From assembly GCA_031264975.1 (NCBI GenBank), contig JAISDH010000117.1, positions 1 to 6,233 on the forward strand: a stretch of 6,233 nt of DNA, given 5' to 3'. Each line of letters opens with the position of its first letter. The first letter of the stretch is position 1. The notes under the pieces are model-generated. The model searched no databases and had not been told where the DNA came from. It saw only the letters and a program-made list of their open reading frames with translations. Below, in pieces: positions 1-5,160 of this stretch. The DNA comes from Bacteroidales bacterium (GTDB taxonomy: Bacteria > Bacteroidota > Bacteroidia > Bacteroidales > WCHB1-69). Both the position numbers and the translations under genes were made by a program.

Positions 1-71
1 CAGACGTAGCTGTTTTTCGGACACGATGAATAATTTTGAGCAATATTTTACCGATAAATTTACTTTTTGAT

Positions 72-79
72 TACTTTTG
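72..79 (+). promoter_or_regulatory. Bacteroidota-type -7 promoter element (TAnnTTTG)
   Basis: The octamer TACTTTTG matches the TAnnTTTG consensus recognised by the Bacteroidota primary sigma factor. It is followed by CAAC, a common continuation at such promoters. It sits 24 bases before the DUF62 start codon, so transcription would begin around 83-87 and the leader would be only about 20 bases. I see no good TTG-type -33 box at the usual distance. The placement directly before a two-gene unit supports the call; the start site itself is inferred. Confidence 0.65.
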
Positions 80-103
80 CAACATGAAAAGTAATAGAAA
101 AGA

Positions 104-994
104 ATGAATTCTAATATAGTAACCTTAACAACCGACTGGGGAAGTTCCGACAATTATACGGCAATATTTAAGGCGCACATATATCGTGAGTATCAGGATA
201 TAAAGATAGTTGATGTTACACATGAAGTAAAGAAAAATACAATTAGAGATGCTGCATTTTTAGTCAAAAACATGTATCACTATTTTCCAAAAAGAAGTAT
301 TCATATTATAGATGTAAACTATTTGTCGCCATATAATGAGTCCATGTATCGGAAAATATTGAAAACCGAACAATCGGAAGATTGTTTGTATTTTACACAT
401 TATCTTGCATTTTGTTATGACGAACATTATTTCCTGTGCGAAAACAATGGGATTGTCTCTCTGCTCTGTGATGTTGGCGCAATCACAGAAATAGTAAAAA
501 TATCTCCCTGTAAAACGTATGAACATTTTTATTCTTTTAAAGCAATTTCTTATTGGATAAAAGCCGCTACAAGTCTGGCTAAAGGAGAGGCATTAAATTC
601 AATAGGAGAAAAATATGATTTACAGTTCGTCGAATTGTTAAGAATCCCATCGGCATTTATCTCTGGAGACCAAAAGAATAAAATCGTTTTTCACAGTCAA
701 TATATAGACAGCTACGGAAACATTATTACCAATCTCGACAAAGATTTTTTTGACGAAATTGCCGAAGGACGAACAACTTTCGACTTTTATTGCACCCAAA
801 CAGGGACAAAAAAAAGGCGCAAAATATCCAGAGAATATAATAATAATTCCGATGAACGGTTAATACTATTGTTCGGGCATAACGGTTATTTGGAGATATC
901 GGCAAGATACGCTCCATTTGCCAAAATACTACGAACAGAATTTTTAAATTTGGAATTTACAATAACCTTTCCATCAAAAATAGAACCCTTATGA
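104..994 (+). CDS. DUF62 / SAM hydroxide adenosyltransferase-family protein with a degenerate active site
   Basis: This 296-residue protein has the two-domain architecture of the DUF62 family, which includes SAM hydrolases, chlorinase and fluorinase. The N-terminal signature TLTTDWG carries D11, equivalent to the ribose-binding Asp of fluorinase, and is followed by DNYTAIFKAHI (16-26) and IVDVTHEV (35-42). The C-terminal domain has IDSYGNIITN (201-210), with D202 and N206 at amino-acid-binding positions, and GHNGYLEIS (258-266) near the end. The canonical VDPGVG segment reads IDVNYLS here (69-75), and the usual TFHGRD motif is replaced by SFKAIS (144-149). The Asp-Arg-His triad that activates water therefore appears to be lost, as I recall for other Bacteroidota members. 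SAM binding may persist, but hydrolysis is doubtful. The gene is first in its unit and overlaps the phosphatase gene. The family call is strong; the activity is unknown. Confidence 0.85.
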   Translation: MNSNIVTLTTDWGSSDNYTAIFKAHIYREYQDIKIVDVTHEVKKNTIRDAAFLVKNMYHYFPKRSIHIIDVNYLSPYNESMYRKILKTEQSEDCLYFTHYLAFCYDEHYFLCENNGIVSLLCDVGAITEIVKISPCKTYEHFYSFKAISYWIKAATSLAKGEALNSIGEKYDLQFVELLRIPSAFISGDQKNKIVFHSQYIDSYGNIITNLDKDFFDEIAEGRTTFDFYCTQTGTKKRRKISREYNNNSDERLILLFGHNGYLEISARYAPFAKILRTEFLNLEFTITFPSKIEPL

Positions 995-1476
995 GAATTT
1001 TAATGATATGCACGGGAAATATTTGCAGGTCTCCCATGGCAGAAGGAATACTGCAAAAGAAACTAAAGGATAATCATCTCGACAATTTTGTCAGCGTTGA
1101 TTCCTGCGGATTTGAAGCCTTCCATTTGGAAGAACCACCTTATTACATGGCAGCGAAAACCGCAAAAAAACATGGAATTGATATAGAACATCAACGACAA
1201 AGATTGCTTTCAGAAGAGGATTTTGATACCTTTGATAAAATATATGTCATGGATAGTTATAATTATCAATGCGTGAAACAAATCTCAAGAAACGACGAAG
1301 ATATGAATAAGGTAGATTACCTTCGCAATCTGGTTTATCCCGGCAAAAATCAACATGTTCCCGACCCATGGGGCGGAACTGAAAAAGACTATGAACACGC
1401 TTTTCAACTTATCGACGAAGCATGCGATATCCTTATTGAAAAGATAAAAAATAAAAATCTTGATAGTGTGATATAA
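991..1476 (+). CDS. Low-molecular-weight protein tyrosine phosphatase
   Basis: This 161-residue protein is the normal size for a cytoplasmic LMW-PTP. The phosphate-binding loop is at the extreme N-terminus: CTGNICRS with nucleophile C7 and R13 (C-x5-R), followed by PMAEG. The general acid is D125 in the VPDPW segment. EEPP (47-50), a KHGI stretch (60-63) and VMDSYN (86-91) also fit the family. Where many relatives have DPYYG, this protein has DPWGG, so the second tyrosine, a phosphorylation site in some homologues, is Gly128. Enzymes of this family dephosphorylate tyrosine kinases or other phosphoproteins, often in polysaccharide control; no such partner is visible here. The ATG overlaps the DUF62 stop as ATGA, indicating translational coupling, and no other start fits the motif position. 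Confidence 0.95.
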   Translation: MRILMICTGNICRSPMAEGILQKKLKDNHLDNFVSVDSCGFEAFHLEEPPYYMAAKTAKKHGIDIEHQRQRLLSEEDFDTFDKIYVMDSYNYQCVKQISRNDEDMNKVDYLRNLVYPGKNQHVPDPWGGTEKDYEHAFQLIDEACDILIEKIKNKNLDSVI

Positions 1477-1478
1477 AG

Positions 1479-1565
1479 GCATGCGACTGTCATTACAACC
1501 AAGCGAACAGAAACGAAAATTTATTTTCGTTTCTGTTCGCTTAATTGTAAAAGCGGATGCTTTTT
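1479..1565 (+). terminator. Large nested hairpin, probable transcription terminator
   Basis: The core is a perfect 20-bp inverted repeat, 1501-1520 against 1523-1542, with a 2-base loop. It is flanked by a 2x2 mismatch and a further 6-bp stem (1493-1498 TTACAA with 1545-1550 TTGTAA). More distally GCAT (1479-1482) and CG (1484-1485) can pair with CG (1554-1555) and ATGC (1557-1560). Five T residues follow at 1561-1565. It starts two bases after the phosphatase stop, which fits termination of the two-gene unit. The U-run is detached from the strong core stem, so a different role, such as mRNA 3'-end protection or a mobile palindromic element, remains possible. Confidence 0.55.
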
Positions 1566-1584
1566 CCCCATTTGTAAGGGGAAA
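1563..1584. repeat. Small hairpin next to the terminator
   Basis: TTTCCCC (1563-1569) and GGGGAAA (1578-1584) form a perfect 7-bp inverted repeat around an 8-base loop. It abuts the large hairpin and shares its T-run. It may be part of a composite terminator; no independent function is visible. Confidence 0.4.
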
Positions 1585-1647
1585 GTAAAGAGAGAACTGT
1601 TTATTTATTCTATCGTTTATTTACATAGCTGGTGTTGGACTAAGAAG

Positions 1648-1745
1648 ATGATTGATTACGCCCCGATTGGGGCTTGGTTTTTATATGTTTCATCATACAC
1701 AGCGCGTTGCGCTGTGCTATTGATTTCAACCTTTCAGGCTGATTC
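1648..1745. repeat. Cluster of GC-rich palindromes, probable interspersed Bacteroidota repeat
   Basis: Three consecutive palindromes lie in an otherwise AT-rich region. GCCCC-GATT-GGGGC (1660-1673) is followed by a short T-run. CACAGCGC-GTT-GCGCTGTG (1698-1716) has a perfect 8-bp stem and 3-nt loop. A decayed third copy, AACCTTTCAGGCT (1729-1741), resembles an AGCC-CTTT-GGCT hairpin. I recall the same order of GCCCC/GGGGC, CACAGCGC/GCGCTGTG and CCTTTCAGG hairpins as a common multi-copy intergenic repeat in Bacteroidota genomes; this is memory, not a search. The apparent 80-codon reading frame starting at 1648 runs through these palindromes and looks like the typical spurious translation of such a repeat. 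Confidence 0.6.
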
Positions 1746-1793
1746 TGTCTTTTTCTTTTTCACTTGTTTATACATCCACTGTTTTTCTTTTCA

Positions 1794-1889
1794 TCTCTTC
1801 TCTCTTTCTTCTTGCCGCTTTCTTTCTCGTTGCTTGCTTGCCTGCTGCCTGTTGCTTGTTGCCGTCTTTCCTTCCCCTTTTTCTCTCTG
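1794..1889. other. 96-base adenine-free, pyrimidine-rich tract
   Basis: The + strand has no A for 96 bases; 82 of the 96 bases are C or T and 14 are G. Within it, GTTGCTTG occurs at 1829-1836 and 1851-1858, amid repeated TTGC/CTGC units. The absence of A on + removes every stop codon on the minus strand, so open frames there are a trivial consequence of composition. Function is unknown; triplex-forming DNA, a strand-asymmetry remnant or the tail of the adjacent repeat are all possible. Confidence 0.6.
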
Positions 1890-1890
1890 A

Positions 1891-2397
1891 ATCGAACTTT
1901 TTTCAAATTGTTCAATCAGTAGTGAAAAAAAATTGCAGAGTATAATTTCCATTTCAAAATAATTGTATGCGTTGGGCGTTACATTAGAAATTATGAAATT
2001 TGTTTTCTCTTATTGGATGCTTTCTTTTACTGTAAGACAAAGCAAAAAACTAAAAATAAGAGGAGCGATAAAGGCAAAAAATTAAATATCGTTTTACAGA
2101 AAAAACGGACAGAGATGAAATTCAAAACAGCTTTTTATGATACCAATTTCAGAGACATTTCGACACAAAAAAGTAAAAATATTTCTTGTTGAAAATAAGC
2201 ATCGTACAAAAAAAAGGCGCTTTTTTTTACATGTCCAGGCAACGTTTTGACGATGAAATGTATCATCTATATGTAAGACATATTTTTGTTCAGATAAAAA
2301 GAGGTAGAAAGTCTTGGATTTTGTCCAATTAGTAGAGTAGTAGAAAAATAAAATAAACATAGTTATTATAAGTAAAAATTAATAAAATCAGATAGAA
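1891..2397. other. AT-rich intergenic stretch without recognisable genes
   Basis: I see no supported gene here on either strand; the longest open frame, on minus at 2094-2360, has an implausible Phe/Cys-rich product with no motifs. Minor structures are a 6-bp stem (2090-2095 with 2102-2107) and an A8-GGCGC-T8 inverted repeat (2208-2228). A possible -7 element lies at 2281-2288. Confidence 0.5.
2281..2288 (+). promoter_or_regulatory. Possible -7 promoter element for the FGE-like gene
   Basis: TATTTTTG fits TAnnTTTG, but the flanks are T-rich, no TTG box sits at the expected spacing, and it lies 110 bases before the next start codon. It is the only consensus match I find in the gap upstream of 2398. 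It would imply a leader of about 100 bases. Confidence 0.3.
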
Positions 2398-3030
2398 ATG
2401 AAAAAAGTTATTGTATTTTTAGGTGTTAGTTTGGCGTTTATGAGCCAAATTTTTGCAGACGGAAAAATTCCGGCTAATGTTGTAGCGCTCGACAAAGCGT
2501 CTAATTCTTATATAGATATTCATGAGGTCACCATTGGGGATTGGAATGTCTTTTTAGATTATATTAAAGGAATAGACGGAGAAAATTCTTTAGCGTATCG
2601 GGGTTCTTTTCCCAACGATGATATTTGTCGTCAGGCGTATAAGGTGGAAGATTATTTGACCAATCCTAATTTTCAGAATTATCCAATAGTTGGTATTACT
2701 TATGAACAAGCGCGTTCATATTGTGGCTGGCGTACGGACTATGAAAATCGGAACAAGAAAAAATCAAATACGACAATCTATATGTATTCGTTGCCGACAG
2801 AAAGTGATTTACAAAATGCGTATGATTTGCAAACAGCAAAAACATCTGTAAAGTCAATTGCTCCAATAGATTTAAAAGTAAAGGAGATAATGAACGTTGC
2901 AGATAATGTAAGAGAATTGACGGTAAATAAAAAAGTAGTTCTTGAAGCAGGGGCAAATGGATTGCGTTTTGAAAATTATTCGGACGCCAATGCAAATCTT
3001 GGATTTCGTTGTAAATTGATTCTTAAATAA
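2398..3030 (+). CDS. Small secreted FGE-sulfatase (SUMF1-like) domain protein, probably non-catalytic
   Basis: The protein is 210 residues and begins with a signal peptide: MKK, then a hydrophobic stretch to about residue 20, with probable cleavage after IFA before DGK. The rest follows the FGE-sulfatase landmarks in order: HEVTIGDWNVFLDYI (42-56, compare E-V-T-x-x-x-Y/F-x-x-F), YPIVGITYEQARSYCGWR (95-112, compare YPV-x-V-S/T-W-x-x-A-x-x-Y-C-x-W), YSLPTESDLQNA (130-141, compare RLPTEAEWE-x-A), VRELT (171-175, compare VWEWT) and LGFRC (201-205). The loops between these blocks are much shortened, and the cysteine pair that holds copper in true formylglycine-generating enzymes is not seen. Related Bacteroidota proteins include GldJ and GldK of gliding and type IX secretion, which are larger. 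A structural or binding role in the envelope is likely. It appears to be a single-gene unit. Confidence 0.75.
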   Translation: MKKVIVFLGVSLAFMSQIFADGKIPANVVALDKASNSYIDIHEVTIGDWNVFLDYIKGIDGENSLAYRGSFPNDDICRQAYKVEDYLTNPNFQNYPIVGITYEQARSYCGWRTDYENRNKKKSNTTIYMYSLPTESDLQNAYDLQTAKTSVKSIAPIDLKVKEIMNVADNVRELTVNKKVVLEAGANGLRFENYSDANANLGFRCKLILK

Positions 3031-3043
3031 GTCCGGTCTTTAG

Positions 3044-3070
3044 TCAATTCGTTGTTTGAGGCTGAATTGA
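3044..3070 (+). terminator. Weak hairpin after the FGE-like gene
   Basis: TCAATTC (3044-3050) and GAATTGA (3064-3070) pair perfectly over 7 bp around a 13-base loop, starting 13 bases after the stop codon. The stem is AT-rich and the following bases include only a short TTTT, so terminator function is tentative. Confidence 0.3.
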
Positions 3071-3101
3071 GAAATTTTCCAAATCAATCTTGCTATTCCT
3101 T

Positions 3102-3166
3102 GTGTAAGTCTTTGTGTTCTTGATGATGAAAAAATAAAATCATGAAGTATACACAAAGACTTGCAT
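3102..3166. terminator. Long interrupted hairpin in the intergenic region before thyA
   Basis: A perfect 12-bp inverted repeat, 3106-3117 (AAGTCTTTGTGT) and 3151-3162 (ACACAAAGACTT), encloses a second stem, 3119-3126 with 3140-3147, paired at 7 of 8 positions. The apical loop is A-rich. Outer pairs extend a little further with wobbles. There is no U-run on either side, so this may be a terminator of the FGE-like gene or a structured RNA element. Apart from the structures described and the promoter at its end, I see nothing else in 3031-3332. Confidence 0.45.
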
Positions 3167-3332
3167 AAAGAAAATATCATCGTTCTTATATTTATTTATT
3201 ATTCAACTAACAAACAGTATAATAATGCATTTTGTCTTTTATGGATATTAAAAAAAAGTATGCTGAAATCTTTCCAAAATTTATGCAGTTGATTTTTTTT
3301 CAAAAAAAAAGAAAAAGCTAAAGAAAAATGAG

Positions 3333-3340
3333 TATCTTTG
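3333..3340 (+). promoter_or_regulatory. Bacteroidota-type -7 promoter element for thyA
   Basis: TATCTTTG is an exact match to TAnnTTTG and is followed by CC, typical of Bacteroidota promoters. Upstream is a strongly A-rich stretch (3302-3328) that may act like an UP element; no clear TTG box is visible at the -33 position. Transcription would start near 3345, about 25 bases before the thyA ATG. It also shows that a longer thyA frame starting from TTG at 3338 is not real, because that codon lies inside the promoter. Confidence 0.75.
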
Positions 3341-3358
3341 CCACGAAGAAATGAAAAT

Positions 3359-3363
3359 AGGAG
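3359..3363 (+). promoter_or_regulatory. Shine-Dalgarno site deciding the thyA start
   Basis: AGGAG lies 7 bases before the ATG at 3371. Strong Shine-Dalgarno sequences are infrequent in Bacteroidota, so this one supports 3371 as the start. It falls inside the overlapping seven-codon mini-ORF. Confidence 0.6.
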
Positions 3364-3370
3364 ATGTGCG

Positions 3371-4165
3371 ATGATACAATATATAAATTTGTTACAGTAT
3401 ATTATAGATAATGGTCATTATAAGGATGACCGTACAGGTATTGGGGTATACAGTACCTTTGGTTATCAATTGCGGATAAATTTACAGGAAGGTTTTCCTT
3501 TACTTACAACGAAAAAACTTCATTTAAAGTCAATAATATATGAGTTATTATGGTTTATTAAAGGAGATACGAATATTCGCTATTTGAATGAGCATAACGT
3601 AAATATATGGAATGAATGGGCGGATGAAAATGGGGATTTGGGACCCATTTACGGACGTCAATGGCGGAATTGGCTCTCGAATGACGGAAAAACGATAGAC
3701 CAGTTACAGGAAGCAATAAACAATATTAAAAACAATCCCGATTCACGACGAATACTTGTTTCTTCGTGGAATGCAGGAGATTTGGATAAGATGAGGTTAG
3801 CGCCGTGTCATGTTTTATTTCAATTTTATGTATATAACGGAGAGCTTTCATGTCATTTGTATCAAAGAAGTGCGGATGCTTTTTTGGGGGTTCCTTTTAA
3901 TATTGCATCTTATTCATTGTTGACCATGATGATTGCACAGGTAACAGGTTTAAAAGCAAAGGATTTTATTCATACTTTTGGGGATTTACATCTATATTCC
4001 AATCATATAGAACAAGCTAAATTACAAATGGAACGAACGCCTTTTTCTTTACCCGAAATGAAATTAAATCCGGACATTACTTCGATTTTTGATTTTGATT
4101 ATAGCGATTTTCAATTATTAAAATATGAGGCGCATCCTCATATAAAAGCAGATGTAGCAATATAA
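3371..4165 (+). CDS. thyA: Thymidylate synthase
   Basis: The enzyme methylates dUMP to dTMP with methylenetetrahydrofolate in the cytoplasm. From the ATG at 3371 the product is 264 residues, the same length as the E. coli enzyme, and residues fall at the same numbers: R21 in DDRTGIG, E58, W80, R126-R127 in DSRRILVSSWN, nucleophile C146 in LAPCH, D169, N177 in PFNIASYS, and H207 and Y209 in GDLHLYSNH. The C-terminus KADVAI also matches. The frame is open further upstream to a TTG at 3338, but that codon is inside the -7 promoter element, and the extra 11 residues have no counterpart in the family. The gene does not have dihydrofolate reductase next to it, its common partner; a universal stress protein follows after 55 bases. 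Confidence 0.98.
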   Translation: MIQYINLLQYIIDNGHYKDDRTGIGVYSTFGYQLRINLQEGFPLLTTKKLHLKSIIYELLWFIKGDTNIRYLNEHNVNIWNEWADENGDLGPIYGRQWRNWLSNDGKTIDQLQEAINNIKNNPDSRRILVSSWNAGDLDKMRLAPCHVLFQFYVYNGELSCHLYQRSADAFLGVPFNIASYSLLTMMIAQVTGLKAKDFIHTFGDLHLYSNHIEQAKLQMERTPFSLPEMKLNPDITSIFDFDYSDFQLLKYEAHPHIKADVAI

Positions 4166-4182
4166 AACAGAATAAAATAATT

Positions 4183-4202
4183 TAATTATAATTAGTACTA
4201 AT
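4183..4202. promoter_or_regulatory. Two overlapping AT-rich palindromes before the stress-protein gene
   Basis: TAATTATAATTA (4183-4194) and ATTAGTACTAAT (4191-4202) are each perfect 12-bp palindromes and overlap by 4 bases. They sit 18 to 38 bases before the ATG at 4221, where an operator could lie. AT-rich DNA makes such palindromes fairly easily, so the regulatory reading is an inference. Confidence 0.25.
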
Positions 4203-4220
4203 CCTTAAAATAAAATTGTC

Positions 4221-5108
4221 ATGAAGAACATAATTGTAGGAATTGATTTTTCAGAAGGTTCATTGAATGCGATGAAGAATGCTATTTTTATCGCGGAGAA
4301 GTTTAAGTCAAAATTGACGCTTCTTTTTGTTATTACTTTTGACGCCAAAATTATAATAGGCGCAGATAAACTTGAGAAGACGGAGCTTTATTCATTCGTC
4401 GAAACAAAGTTAAAAAAGTTGGCGGCAGATTGTAAAAAAGCGCTGCCCCAAAATATTATTAAATACAAAATCCGTACGGGGAAGGTTTCCAAAGAGATTA
4501 ATACAGAAGCAAAAGAGCAAGGAAACGCTTTGATTATTTTAGGAACTCACGGCTGTAGCGGATTTAAAGAAATTTTTATTGGAAGTTCCGCTTTCAGAGT
4601 AATTAGCGGTTCGTCATGTCCGGTATTGACCGTTCGTTATGGCGCACGCGTACCAAAAAATTTTACAGAGATTTTAGTTGTCATTGATGATACAATGGAA
4701 ACCCTGCAGAAGCTAAGACCGGCGGCAAATATAGCAAAACAATTCTTTGCCAGAGTGCATGTGGTGGGTTTGTATCCTCCGCAATTTCCGGACATTCGTC
4801 GAACAATTGAAAAATATGTCAAGAAAACCGAAAACTATTTTGTAGGAAAGAATATCAGACATAAAACAACATTTATTGAAAACAATAAGGATACAAAAAT
4901 AGATACGGTTTTGAAGTATGCAAAGGAACATGAAATTAATTTGATTATTATCATGAAGGAAGTAGAACTTGCAGGGGAAAATGTATTTATTTTGGCTCCC
5001 TTTAGCGAAAGAATAGTAAATCGGTCTCCTATTCCTATTCTGACGGTAAATGTAAACCCGCTAATTTATCCCGGTAAAAACAAAGTAAAAGATGAAAAAC
5101 GTGATTAG
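4221..5108 (+). CDS. Universal stress protein, tandem UspA domains
   Basis: This 295-residue cytoplasmic protein is about twice the length of a single Usp domain. Domain 1 (about 1-140) starts KNIIVGIDFSEGS with D9, and contains the ATP-binding pattern G-2x-G-9x-G-S: G108, G111, G121 and S122, followed by the CPVLTVR strand (133-139). This domain should bind ATP. Domain 2 (about 148-278) restarts with FTEILVVIDDT and ends with PIPILTVNV, but lacks the glycine pattern: the matching segment reads IMKEVELAGENVFILAPFSE. It is probably a degenerate, non-nucleotide-binding partner domain. Usp proteins act in starvation and stress survival; the specific role here cannot be read. The gene sits 55 bases after thyA and 52 before the lipoprotein gene, so co-transcription is plausible, though overlapping palindromes upstream could mark separate control. 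Confidence 0.92.
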   Translation: MKNIIVGIDFSEGSLNAMKNAIFIAEKFKSKLTLLFVITFDAKIIIGADKLEKTELYSFVETKLKKLAADCKKALPQNIIKYKIRTGKVSKEINTEAKEQGNALIILGTHGCSGFKEIFIGSSAFRVISGSSCPVLTVRYGARVPKNFTEILVVIDDTMETLQKLRPAANIAKQFFARVHVVGLYPPQFPDIRRTIEKYVKKTENYFVGKNIRHKTTFIENNKDTKIDTVLKYAKEHEINLIIIMKEVELAGENVFILAPFSERIVNRSPIPILTVNVNPLIYPGKNKVKDEKRD

Positions 5109-5160
5109 AATATAGAAAGATATTTTTCGTTGTATTCAAATTATAGATTTTTTACGAAGG

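Noticed and set aside
1..70. Possible end of an upstream gene (frame open from position 2 to a TGA at 68-70, or from position 3 to a TGA at 27-29)
   Set aside because: Only 8 to 22 codons are visible, two frames compete, and there is no motif to choose between them.
1648..1890. 80-codon open frame on +
   Set aside because: It runs through the palindrome cluster and the adenine-free tract; the product is Cys/Phe/Leu/Ser-rich with no motif, and its openness follows from composition.
1791..1952. 53-codon minus-strand frame from ATG at 1952, with a Lys/Arg/Glu/Gln-rich C-terminal half
   Set aside because: The minus strand cannot contain stop codons across the adenine-free tract, so the frame is expected by composition. 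There is no visible promoter or recognisable product.
2208..2228. A8-GGCGC-T8 as an intrinsic terminator
   Set aside because: The stem would be only A-U pairs with a 5-base loop, and no gene ends nearby on either strand.
2094..2360. 88-codon minus-strand frame
   Set aside because: Phe/Cys-rich product without motifs in AT-rich intergenic DNA; no family resemblance.
3338..3370. Upstream extension of thyA from TTG at 3338 (11 extra residues)
   Set aside because: The TTG is part of the TATCTTTG promoter element; AGGAG, family length and residue numbering all support the ATG at 3371.
3384..3391. TAAATTTG match to the -7 consensus inside thyA
   Set aside because: It lies within the first codons of thyA in AT-rich DNA and has no gene positioned to use it.
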